16,495 bases of DNA, taken from assembly GCA_964589375.1 (NCBI GenBank), contig CAZPSA010000023.1, positions 1 through 16,495 of the forward strand, given 5' to 3'. The translations under genes and the position numbers were made by a program. Below are positions 7,300-15,349 of the stretch, piece by piece; within the stretch, counting starts at the first letter, position 1, and each line of letters opens with the position of its first letter. Origin of the DNA: CAG-533 sp964589375 (GTDB taxonomy: Bacteria; Bacillota_I; Bacilli_A; RF39; UBA660). The notes under the pieces are model-generated. The model worked only from the letters and a program-made list of their open reading frames with translations, was not told the origin of the DNA and ran no database searches.

Positions 7300-8649
7300 T
7301 TAATATTTTAATATTTCAATATTAGTTTTATTTTCTTTAATTATTTCTTTAACAAAAATTGAATAATCACTATAGGGTATTAGTAAGTAGACGTAGTTGC
7401 GACTTCTGGTAATGGCAACATAAAATAGTCTTCTTTCTTCTTCATAGAATATGCTTTCTTTATTGGTTAAAATTTCAATTATTTGATGATTTTTGATTTT
7501 TGAAGGCAAACTATTTGTCCTGTTAATAAGATTTACAATAATGACATTGTCTTCTTCAAGTCCTTTAGATTTATGAATAGTTAAAAATTTTATTTTTTCA
7601 TTTTCAATAACATTAAAAACATTTTGATCATTATTATTTCGGCCTAAAACTAAGATATTACTGTTAATTTGGTTACTGATTTGAGAGATTATAGTTTTTT
7701 CATTTTGGTAAAATATTATTTTGATTGGTTTGGGATTATCCTTTAAACAAATGGTATTTTTCTTTAGTTGATTTTTGTTTTTCATAATGAAATGGTTGGC
7801 AATGTTTATTAGAGTTTGGTTATTTCTATAATTATAATCTAAATGAATAATCTTTAAATCTTTAATATAATTATTTAAGTTAAGAAACATTTTTAAATCA
7901 CAACCACTAAAGCGATATATTGATTGGTAATCATCACCAACTGCAAATAGAGAACCATTATTTTGCTTTAAAATCGCATTTATAAGATTAAAGCGGTTTA
8001 ATGATGTGTCTTGAAATTCATCTATTATTATATATTTATAAGAAGTTTTTACTAAATTTTGTTCTATATAATTAGTAGCGGTTATTATCATATCATTAAA
8101 ATCTAAATATCCAGAAGAAGCTAGTTCATTTTGATAAATTAAGTATATTTCTATAATAATTAATAAATAGTCTTTAATAATAAAATGACTTTTTTTGTAT
8201 AAGTTAAAAAGATAATATGGGTCATTATAATTTGCTTTATAAAGGTTAATGAAGGTATAAATTAAGTTTATAAGATTGGATTTAGAGTTTTCTAGTAATA
8301 ACCTTTTTATTATTTTTGTTTGTCTTTTTAATTGAGAAGAAGAAATATATTCTTCAATAGTATATCTTAACATACTTTCTTTAGCTATTTTAGTATCGTC
8401 TTTTCGAATGAGATCTAAAGATAGTTTATGAAATGTTTTAACATCAATATTATATTTTATTTTCTTTTTAATATCGTTAACTGATTCATTTGTAAAAGAA
8501 ATAGCTAATATTTCGTTTTCTTTGAAAAGATTATTTTCAATTAGATGGTTGATTTTATTAATTATGGTAAAGGTTTTACCAGAACCAGCTCCAGCAATGA
8601 GTAAAATGTTGCCATTGGATGTTACTGCAAGTTTTTGTTTTTCATTCAT
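7300..8649 (-). CDS. compact UvrD/Rep-like SF1A helicase
   Basis: A 449-residue helicase with the SF1A motif set: Q-motif NEKQKLAV; Walker A AGAGSGKT (19-26); motif Ia ISFTN (50-54); YLDFNDM (181-187); Walker B IIIDEFQDT (207-215); motif III FAVGDDYQSIYRFSG (235-249); motif IV DYNYRN (271-276); motif V TIHKSKGLEEDNVIIV (357-372); and motif VI ERRLFYVAITRSR (405-417). ATPase and translocase residues, including the motif IV and VI arginines, are present. PcrA/UvrD/Rep are about 670-740 residues. Here only about 80 residues separate motifs IV and V, so the 2B subdomain is essentially missing, as is the C-terminal tail. A role in repair or replication restart is inferred. It lies 46 bases downstream of addA but has its own strong promoter, and the start appears leaderless. 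Confidence 0.85.
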   Translation of the reverse strand: MNEKQKLAVTSNGNILLIAGAGSGKTFTIINKINHLIENNLFKENEILAISFTNESVNDIKKKIKYNIDVKTFHKLSLDLIRKDDTKIAKESMLRYTIEEYISSSQLKRQTKIIKRLLLENSKSNLINLIYTFINLYKANYNDPYYLFNLYKKSHFIIKDYLLIIIEIYLIYQNELASSGYLDFNDMIITATNYIEQNLVKTSYKYIIIDEFQDTSLNRFNLINAILKQNNGSLFAVGDDYQSIYRFSGCDLKMFLNLNNYIKDLKIIHLDYNYRNNQTLINIANHFIMKNKNQLKKNTICLKDNPKPIKIIFYQNEKTIISQISNQINSNILVLGRNNNDQNVFNVIENEKIKFLTIHKSKGLEEDNVIIVNLINRTNSLPSKIKNHQIIEILTNKESIFYEEERRLFYVAITRSRNYVYLLIPYSDYSIFVKEIIKENKTNIEILKY

Positions 8650-8656
8650 GTTTAAT

Positions 8657-8685
8657 AATATATTCTATATGGTTTTGATAGTCAA
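8657..8685 (-). promoter_or_regulatory. promoter of the compact helicase gene
   Basis: On the minus strand TTGACT (8680-8685) and TATATT (8657-8662) are spaced by exactly 17 bases, each 5/6 to consensus. The -10 ends seven bases before the ATG (8647-8649), and there is no ribosome binding site in those bases. A leaderless mRNA starting at or next to the A of the ATG is therefore expected. Confidence 0.65.
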
Positions 8686-8695
8686 GAAAAAAGAA

Positions 8696-11600
8696 CTAAT
8701 TTAAATCAATTAATTCTTTATCTAATAGTGAGTATAAATAAATATATGTTTTCTTTTGGGTTTTTGTTTCAATATATTCTTTATAGCCATTTAATTGTTT
8801 TTGATATGCAAGATCATTTGTATTTTTTAATTTATAATCTATGATGATGTTATAATCTTTAAATTGTAATAATAGGTCAATTATTCCGGTTTTAATTACA
8901 TTATCTTTTTCATAAATAAATTCATATTCTTTAAATATTTTTGCTTCTTTAATATTATTCATTATTTCGTGATTTAAAAGATTAGATATGATTGATTTTT
9001 CAAATTCATTTAAAGATGTGAGGTTGGGATTTTTAAAGTCTAAGTTTTCTAAAAGATAATGAAGATGAATTCCTAAACTCATATTATTTTTATCTTCTAT
9101 AGTTAAAAGACTATAATTACTCTTAGAATAGTGTTCTTCGTTAATAATTGTTTCATTTGTTTCTATGTTATTAACCTTAATAAAAGTGCCGTTATCAGAA
9201 ATATTATCTTTTTTAAAGTCTTTTAATAGTTTATAGTTATTATCTATGTTAGGTAATTCTACATTTACAATATATTTTTCTATAAAAGGATATACAGACT
9301 CTAGTATGTTTTTAAAATTTTTATATTTTATTCTAGTTAGATAGTCAATAATTTCATGTTCATCATAAGTCGTCATTTTAGTATTATCAAGTTCAGTAAC
9401 TATTATCATTTTTTCTTTACATCTAGTAAGAGCAACATAAAATAGTCTTATTTTTTCTGATATTTCTTCTTTTATGTAGTTTTCTTTATTAATAAAAGTT
9501 ATGAATGAGGTTTTTATCCCATTATCATAAGAAGGTAAGATTAAACCGAATTTATCACTATATTGGAATTTGGCAGATGCATCTTTAAAATTAAAATCTT
9601 TATGAAAGCCAGAAAAGTAACATATTTTGTATTCTAGACCTTTAGATTTATGAATATTTGTTATTGTAACAGAGTCACTATCAGATATAATGGCACTAAT
9701 TTTAAGGGCTTCTTCATCAGTTATTAATGAATTTAAATAATCGTTTATGCCATAAATGTTTATACCAACCGAATTTAATTCATCAATTTTATTAATGAGA
9801 TTATTAAGAATAATGGTACGATAGTTAATATTTCCAGCTGTTATCATTTTGTTATAAAAGTCAAATTTTTCAATTATTATTTCAATTAATTCTTTATTAC
9901 TGTATTTTTCCAGAGAATTAGCAATATTTTGACAAATTTTAAATATTTCGGTTTCTTTTAGATTATTATTTTGAATATTTTTATAGATTTCATTATCACT
10001 AGTCATAAATAAGTAACTACGAGCTATGCTGGTATAATATAATTTAGTATCGGCATTAAATATGTTGTTTTTAAGGTGAATAATTAAATTAACAATATTA
10101 TTAATAAGATGGGTTTCGGTGGAGATTAAGATATTATTATCTTTATAAACGTTTAGAGGAATATTTAAATAATCGAATACTTTTTGGTATAAATCAAAAG
10201 AGGTTGTACGATCAATTAAAATGCAAAAGTCTTTAAATGTACATGGTCTTAGAGTTCCATCTAAAACTAAATATTTTTCTTTTATCTTTTTTAAAATATC
10301 ATTACCAATAATAAAAGCTTCAATTTCTTCGTTGGTGTGAGTATCATCTTTTACATATTTATATATTTCTAAATCATTATTATAATTATTATTTCCTTCG
10401 TTGATAAACATATTATTACCAAAGATTAATTGGTGTTCTTTTTGATAATTAGCATTACCTATTTCACTATCCATTATATGATTAAAGATGGCATTAATAC
10501 TGAATAAGACTGCATCACGAGAACGAAAATTTTTATTTAAATCGATTTTATAACCACCATCATTATTTTTATATTTATCATATTTTATTTTAAATATATT
10601 AGGGTTAGCATTTCTAAAACGATAGATAGATTGTTTTATATCTCCAACCATGTAAACATTATTATTTTCAATTAGATGTATAAATTCTTCTTGAATGTCA
10701 CTAGTATCTTGATATTCATCAATCATAATTTCTTTATAATAGTACTTTAGACTATGTTTTATATCTTCATTTTCTTTTATTAATTTAATTGCCATTTTGC
10801 TGATGTCATTAAATTCAAATACTTGATATTTTCTTTTGAAATTCATTATTTTATCATTTAGTTCTTTTAATATATTTATAATAATACTTGCGGAGGTTTG
10901 ACTAGATTTTAAATCTTCGATTAAGACTTCTTTAGAATAGGCCGTATAAGACTTTAATGTTTTTAAAATAGCTGTTATTTCAGTTTTATAATATTTGCCT
11001 TCTTCAGTGGCGTTTGTTAGGGTAAATCTTCCAATATCTAGGCTACTTTTAATTTCCTCATATGTTTTAGCGTTTAAAAGTGGTAAAAGAGCATTGTAAT
11101 AACGTTCATAGAAATTCTCGGGGACTTCATATGATAATTTTGAAAGAGTATTTTTAATAGTATTTACTCTTTTTAATAAGATATTAGTATATTCATTAAT
11201 TAAATAGTTAATATTTAATTCACTATAATAGTTATTTATGTAATTATCTAAAAAGTTTTCTTTGTCAATAATAAGATCAATTTTACTATCTAGATTAAGA
11301 ATAGTATTTTTAAGAGATTTATCGTTTTTGGTACAAAAGTTAGTTACAAAATTATTAAAATCATCGTTATTTTTTAAATAGTAGTCATTAAATATTTCAT
11401 TTAAAAAATCTTTTTTCTTTTTATTAATAATAGAACTATCTATAATTTTAATATTCTTATCAAGATTTAAAGCAAGATGATATTTTTTTACTAAAGATAA
11501 GACAAAAGCATCAAATGTTGTAATGCTAGAACTTTCGACTAAGTCGGCTTCTTCTTGGATGGTAGGGTCTTCTTTAATAGCTTTTTTAATTCGACTTTTC

Positions 11601-11788
11601 ATTTCGGCGGCGGCATTATTAGTGAAAGTTAAAATTAGTAATTCGTTAACGTGAATACCTTTTTTAATTTTGTTAATTACTCTGGCTGTTAAAACTGCGG
11701 TTTTACCGGAACCAGCGCCAGCGGATACTATAATGTTTGTGCCATCTTTTTCAATCGCGGTTAACTGTTCATTAGTCCATTTTGGCAT
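8696..11788 (-). CDS. addA: AddA (RexA) helicase-nuclease subunit
   Basis: AddA is the motor and nuclease subunit that, with AddB, resects double-strand breaks for RecA. The protein is 1030 residues from the chosen start; usual AddA proteins are about 1200-1250. Landmarks: PKWTNEQLTAI, Walker A AGAGSGKT (23-30), LTFTNNAAAEM, DEYQD (357-361), MVGDIKQSIYRF (380-391), IHKSKGLEY (712-720) and RLFYVALTR (781-789). The C-terminal PD-(D/E)XK nuclease has GIIDLL (D971), IIDYK (D984, K986) and YQKQL (Q998). Both activities look intact. The start is taken at 11786-11788 (MPKW), because GGGAG lies 8 bases upstream; GTG and ATG codons at 11795 and 11792 are too close to that site. The start overlaps the addB end by 17 bases, implying translational coupling. 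Confidence 0.92.
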   Translation of the reverse strand: MPKWTNEQLTAIEKDGTNIIVSAGAGSGKTAVLTARVINKIKKGIHVNELLILTFTNNAAAEMKSRIKKAIKEDPTIQEEADLVESSSITTFDAFVLSLVKKYHLALNLDKNIKIIDSSIINKKKKDFLNEIFNDYYLKNNDDFNNFVTNFCTKNDKSLKNTILNLDSKIDLIIDKENFLDNYINNYYSELNINYLINEYTNILLKRVNTIKNTLSKLSYEVPENFYERYYNALLPLLNAKTYEEIKSSLDIGRFTLTNATEEGKYYKTEITAILKTLKSYTAYSKEVLIEDLKSSQTSASIIINILKELNDKIMNFKRKYQVFEFNDISKMAIKLIKENEDIKHSLKYYYKEIMIDEYQDTSDIQEEFIHLIENNNVYMVGDIKQSIYRFRNANPNIFKIKYDKYKNNDGGYKIDLNKNFRSRDAVLFSINAIFNHIMDSEIGNANYQKEHQLIFGNNMFINEGNNNYNNDLEIYKYVKDDTHTNEEIEAFIIGNDILKKIKEKYLVLDGTLRPCTFKDFCILIDRTTSFDLYQKVFDYLNIPLNVYKDNNILISTETHLINNIVNLIIHLKNNIFNADTKLYYTSIARSYLFMTSDNEIYKNIQNNNLKETEIFKICQNIANSLEKYSNKELIEIIIEKFDFYNKMITAGNINYRTIILNNLINKIDELNSVGINIYGINDYLNSLITDEEALKISAIISDSDSVTITNIHKSKGLEYKICYFSGFHKDFNFKDASAKFQYSDKFGLILPSYDNGIKTSFITFINKENYIKEEISEKIRLFYVALTRCKEKMIIVTELDNTKMTTYDEHEIIDYLTRIKYKNFKNILESVYPFIEKYIVNVELPNIDNNYKLLKDFKKDNISDNGTFIKVNNIETNETIINEEHYSKSNYSLLTIEDKNNMSLGIHLHYLLENLDFKNPNLTSLNEFEKSIISNLLNHEIMNNIKEAKIFKEYEFIYEKDNVIKTGIIDLLLQFKDYNIIIDYKLKNTNDLAYQKQLNGYKEYIETKTQKKTYIYLYSLLDKELIDLN

Positions 11789-14099
11789 TTTCATCACTCC
11801 CTAGTTTTAATTCTTTTTGGATAGTTAAATAATTATAATCTTTTTCTTCAACAAAACAAACAGATTTGTATGGACAAAAATTACAACTTAAATTATTTTT
11901 CTCAACTATTTTAGGATTAATTTCAAAATTAGCATTTTTTATATTACTGATGCATTCAGAAATCTTTCTTTCTGTTAGTTTATATAAGTATTCAAAATCT
12001 TTATCAGTTAAAACTTTAGATGACTTAGAAAAACCATTTGAGTTAGTTAATTTTAGACTTTTTATATAATTGCTTTGTTCATAAGTGGGATCAAAATCTT
12101 TTAAATAACTTTCATTTCCGAGTGAGTAACCATTAAGTTTCAAGTGATTTTCATATAATTCATTTTCATTTTTTTCTAATTCGGTATTAATTTTGGGCTT
12201 TAGAATGTGCTGAAGATAAATACCAACGATATGACTATGGGGATTTAATTTTTTGATTAGAAAAAGATAAGTAGGTAATTGCAAATTTAAGCCAAAACTT
12301 GCTAATCTTAAATCAATATTAGTATTACCGGTTTTATAGTCGATTAGGACATAATTGTTTTCATATCGCATTATCTTATCAATTATACCGACAAATTTAA
12401 TATCATCAATATAAGTTTCAATATTTTTTTCACAAGTTATGTCTTGATATTTATTTATTTTTGATAGTGATTTTATATAAACGATCGCGGTTTTTAATTC
12501 ATTTAATACTTTGGTTAAAAAGACTTTATTTTCTGGCGTTAAATCAAATTTATTGTCATTAATAAAGTTGTTTTTGGCTTTGTCAAAGTCATAATCTTCT
12601 ATATAAATAGTAGATAAAATATAATGACATAAAGAACCAAGGTAAGTATCAAAAGTGTCTTCGTATTTATTTAGTTTTAAAACATTATCTAAGTAGTATT
12701 TAAAAGCACATTCATAATAAGAATTCATTTTAGAGTAAGAAAGTGAAAAATTATAATTATTAAGATTTATTTTTTGATATTGATTGTTGTATTTTAAGTA
12801 TGGAATATCATGGTAAGTATAGAATAAATCTTTTAAATTAGGATTTTTAATATTAAACTTAGTATATTCATCAAGATAAATTGCAAGATTATAATAGTTA
12901 CTTTGATTAGAAAAATTACTAATGGGATCATTTTGATTGATAATATTTAAAGAAAGTTCATCTTTTAAGGGAGATATTTCTAAGGAACCAGATAAATTTT
13001 GCATAGAAGCAGTTATTGTTAAATTAGGACAAGTGCTAATAATATTAGATAGGATATTTACTTCATTATTATTTTTTTCAATAGTATTTTCTAAGTAGTA
13101 GGGTTTTTCGTTATCATTAATTAAATCTTCATCTTTATAAATTATCGGAATATATTCGCGATTAAAATTAATTAAATAGATGTATTTATCTTCTTCAAAA
13201 TAATTATCTTTTAAATCAATAACATTTAGAGCATCTTGATATTGATCAGTAGGAATAAATGTATTTTTAAATTCGTCTTCTAATAGATTTTTAATTTCTA
13301 AATAGTCTTTAATAAAGTAGTATTCATTTAAAATATTAATAATTAACTCTTTTATTTTGGGGGTTTTTACCAAGGAGAGAGCTTGTTCGACATTATCTAA
13401 GTTAGCTAAGAAAGTTTGACCGTCGATAGTGCTGTAAATACTTTTTGAAGATTTAAAATTAATATGAAGATTATAGTTATGGCAAATTCTTCTTAATGTT
13501 TCTTCATTGTCTTTATTAATGTTAGCAAGATAAAAGTTAGATAAAGGAATATTTTTGTTTAAGATATCATTAATAACATATTCTATTTCACTATTTAAAG
13601 TATTAAATAAAAGAATATTTGGCTTGGATTTTGGGGGATAGTTTTTGCTTAGTATAGAAACCTTAGTATGTTTTTTAAGAGTGTTAATTATTTCTTTTTG
13701 ATATTTGTTAATATAATCAAAACCAAAAAAAATGATTTCTTTATTTTTAATATTGTCTATAAAATAATTGTCTATATATAGTAAGTTATTATTTAGAAGC
13801 TCATTTTTAATTTTTAGTAATTCCTTAATTTTGGAAGTGGGATTATCTTCATTTAAAAGGTCGTATAAATTTTCAAGATATTCTTTGGCGTTATTTAAAC
13901 TTAGATTATAGTTTTTATGTAGATAGTATATAGCATTTTTATCATAATCGAAGAATAACTTTTTTTTGAGCTCAATAAAATTTAGAACTGTAATATTGTA
14001 CATTTGGCTTTGATTATTTAAGTATTTAATAAGTTTTTTTCTAATATTAGTTGGTATAATTATTAGAATATTGTCTTTTAAATATGGAGTTAAATTCAT
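11772..14099 (-). CDS. addB: AddB (RexB-like) nuclease subunit
   Basis: A 775-residue protein; known AddB/RexB proteins are about 1050-1170. The N-terminal 440 residues correspond to the degenerate helicase-like part, but no Walker A is present (the start reads LKDNILIIIPTNIRKKL), as in RexB. The C-terminal nuclease is complete: the first cluster cysteine C464 in YSKMNSYYECAFKYYL, LGSLCHYIL (H492), GIIDK (D574), LIDYKTG (D587, K589) and NLQLPTYL (Q607). The closing cysteines C739, C742 and C748 are in CNFCPYKSVC, forming the 4Fe-4S staple. It pairs with AddA encoded immediately downstream. A GGTGAT ribosome binding site and an extended -10 promoter precede the ATG at 14097-14099. The frame is continuous, so the shortness is not due to a visible frameshift. 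Confidence 0.9.
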   Translation of the reverse strand: MNLTPYLKDNILIIIPTNIRKKLIKYLNNQSQMYNITVLNFIELKKKLFFDYDKNAIYYLHKNYNLSLNNAKEYLENLYDLLNEDNPTSKIKELLKIKNELLNNNLLYIDNYFIDNIKNKEIIFFGFDYINKYQKEIINTLKKHTKVSILSKNYPPKSKPNILLFNTLNSEIEYVINDILNKNIPLSNFYLANINKDNEETLRRICHNYNLHINFKSSKSIYSTIDGQTFLANLDNVEQALSLVKTPKIKELIINILNEYYFIKDYLEIKNLLEDEFKNTFIPTDQYQDALNVIDLKDNYFEEDKYIYLINFNREYIPIIYKDEDLINDNEKPYYLENTIEKNNNEVNILSNIISTCPNLTITASMQNLSGSLEISPLKDELSLNIINQNDPISNFSNQSNYYNLAIYLDEYTKFNIKNPNLKDLFYTYHDIPYLKYNNQYQKINLNNYNFSLSYSKMNSYYECAFKYYLDNVLKLNKYEDTFDTYLGSLCHYILSTIYIEDYDFDKAKNNFINDNKFDLTPENKVFLTKVLNELKTAIVYIKSLSKINKYQDITCEKNIETYIDDIKFVGIIDKIMRYENNYVLIDYKTGNTNIDLRLASFGLNLQLPTYLFLIKKLNPHSHIVGIYLQHILKPKINTELEKNENELYENHLKLNGYSLGNESYLKDFDPTYEQSNYIKSLKLTNSNGFSKSSKVLTDKDFEYLYKLTERKISECISNIKNANFEINPKIVEKNNLSCNFCPYKSVCFVEEKDYNYLTIQKELKLGSDENAKMD

Positions 14100-14114
14100 A
14101 GTATCACCAAATAA

Positions 14115-14145
14115 ATTATAGCATACGTTTGTTAGAATTAAACAA
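14115..14145 (-). promoter_or_regulatory. promoter of the addB-addA operon
   Basis: On the minus strand TATAAT (14115-14120) is preceded by TGC, making an extended -10. TTGTTT (14140-14145) lies 19 bases upstream as a weak -35. The short leader includes the GGTGAT ribosome binding site of addB. The candidate -35 lies just past the terminator of the upstream operon. Confidence 0.5.
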
Positions 14146-14148
14146 AAT

Positions 14149-14176
14149 AAAATGCACTTCGTTAGAATTGCATTTT
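14149..14176 (-). terminator. terminator overlapping the end of the 90-residue gene
   Basis: Read on the minus strand, AAAATGCA pairs with TGCATTTT (8 bp). After an A/G mismatch, TTC pairs with GAA around a TAAC loop. The tail continues TTTTATTTTGTTT. The left arm is the last codons of the 90-residue gene, and its stop codon sits in the loop. It separates the upstream operon from addB. Confidence 0.6.
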
Positions 14177-14434
14177 AGGATTATTTTCCTTTGTTTTTTG
14201 GATCCTTTTTACACGAGGTACCATGGATGCATCAAAATTTAAAGCGACAGTAAGAACAGGGAGATTATATCTATGAGCAATGTCTAAGATGGCATTGGCG
14301 ATGTCATCGGTTTCTTCTTTCATAATGTGATTGCACCAGTCACTTTTGTTATCAAATCCTTTAGCAAGGGCGTTTTCCGTATCTCTTTTTTGAAGAAGAG
14401 TTATTTCTAATTTATAGTCTTCAATTGTATTCAT
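14162..14434 (-). CDS. hypothetical protein, 90 residues
   Basis: I do not recognise a family. It looks soluble and mostly helical: a first helix 'IEDYKLEITLLQKRD', a 'KSDWCNHIMKEETDDIANAILDIAHRYNLP' region (about 30-59), then a strand-like 'VLTVALNFDASMVPRV' and a basic end. A single Cys and His lie together (WCNHIM). AAAGGAT is a good ribosome binding site 8 bases before the ATG. It starts 13 bases after the M15 peptidase stop, so it is the third gene of the protease-like/peptidase operon. Its last codons form half of the operon terminator. Confidence 0.65.
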   Translation of the reverse strand: MNTIEDYKLEITLLQKRDTENALAKGFDNKSDWCNHIMKEETDDIANAILDIAHRYNLPVLTVALNFDASMVPRVKRIQKTKENNPKMQF

Positions 14435-14447
14435 TTTATTATCCTTT

Positions 14448-15341
14448 CTAATTAGGGTAGGTAGAAGTTAAACCAAAATAGTTTTCCATAGTTATCCAGT
14501 TACCGTTATTGTATAGTTTTTTAGCTAGTTTTTTTCCAACATAGCGCAAGTGCCAAGGTTCAAAGATATAGCCAGTTTCGTTAGTTGTATTTTCTGGGTA
14601 TCTTAAAATGTAGCCATAAAGATAACAGTTGTCTTTAACCCATTTGCCTTCATTGGTATCTTTAAATGATGTTGTTATAGTGTTTAAGTCGAAGGCTAGG
14701 CCAGTTTGATGTTCAGAGTTACCGGCTCTGGCGGAAAATTTATCAGCATTTTCTTTGCCACTACGGTTAACGTAGCCATTATATAGATCGTTTTGATAAT
14801 CGTAAGAACGATATCCACTTTGTGCCCATAGATTTAAACCAATGCTTGTAGCGTCGCTTTTCATTGTTTGCCAAGCTTCATAGGCTTCTTTATCAAGAGG
14901 AGTTGAAGAAAATCCGCTTTTAGGAATTGTAGTATATGGATTTAAAGGGACAAAGTTTTCGCTTAATTTATATGTTTTGTTAACAATTATGTAATTATCA
15001 ACATAATAAGCCCCATCTTTGTAGGTTATAGTATAACCTTTAGAACTTTTATCAATATATTCTGAGGAAGCATTTACTTTAGTTTCTGGAGATGTAGTTG
15101 TGGTTTCTTTGCTGGTAGTAATGGGATTTTTTTCTTTGGCAATATCACATACTTTAAATATTAAGTTAAAAAATAAATTAATAAATAGAACTATTATTAT
15201 TGATAAAATAAAGTTTAAGAATAATTTTTTGATTTTAATCTTTTTAAAAATTAATATTAGCATATAGATAAAGGCCGCTGTTAGTGATGTAAATAAGATT
15301 AAGTTAGAGATGGAGTTAAAGGTATTGGCATTAAGACACAT
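14448..15341 (-). CDS. membrane-anchored D-alanyl-D-alanine carboxypeptidase, M15B (VanY-like)
   Basis: A 297-residue protein. Two membrane spans (about 12-33 and 40-62) are followed by a Thr/Ser-rich linker (about 70-100) and then the extracellular peptidase. The M15B/VanY motifs are complete: SGYRSYDYQ (175-183), SEHQTGLAFDL (209-219, zinc ligands H211 and D218) and EPWHLRYVG (261-269, catalytic E261 and zinc ligand H264). The enzyme should remove the terminal D-Ala from peptidoglycan stem peptides, implying that the host makes or meets peptidoglycan. No VanR/VanS/VanH-type genes are adjacent, so a resistance role is not indicated. An AGGTGAT ribosome binding site precedes the ATG; the gap to the upstream protease-like gene is 8 bases. 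The two N-terminal spans are more than the single anchor usually seen. Confidence 0.88.
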   Translation of the reverse strand: MCLNANTFNSISNLILFTSLTAAFIYMLILIFKKIKIKKLFLNFILSIIIVLFINLFFNLIFKVCDIAKEKNPITTSKETTTTSPETKVNASSEYIDKSSKGYTITYKDGAYYVDNYIIVNKTYKLSENFVPLNPYTTIPKSGFSSTPLDKEAYEAWQTMKSDATSIGLNLWAQSGYRSYDYQNDLYNGYVNRSGKENADKFSARAGNSEHQTGLAFDLNTITTSFKDTNEGKWVKDNCYLYGYILRYPENTTNETGYIFEPWHLRYVGKKLAKKLYNNGNWITMENYFGLTSTYPN

Positions 15342-15349
15342 ATAATCAC

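Noticed and set aside
7298..7330. Possible bidirectional terminator between the convergent genes
   Set aside because: The AATATT repeats are all A/T pairs and give no stable hairpin with a defined T tail.
8522..8704. Plus-strand open frame spanning the helicase start and the gap to addA
   Set aside because: It covers the Walker A region of the helicase in antisense; no supporting start signal.
11866..12069. Plus-strand open frame opposite the 3' part of addB
   Set aside because: Antisense to a region encoding the nuclease and cluster cysteines; its hydrophobic look comes from the complement of Lys/Asn-rich codons.
14448..15341. Vancomycin-resistance locus around the VanY-like peptidase
   Set aside because: No VanRS, VanH, VanX or ligase genes adjoin it; M15B carboxypeptidases are common housekeeping enzymes.
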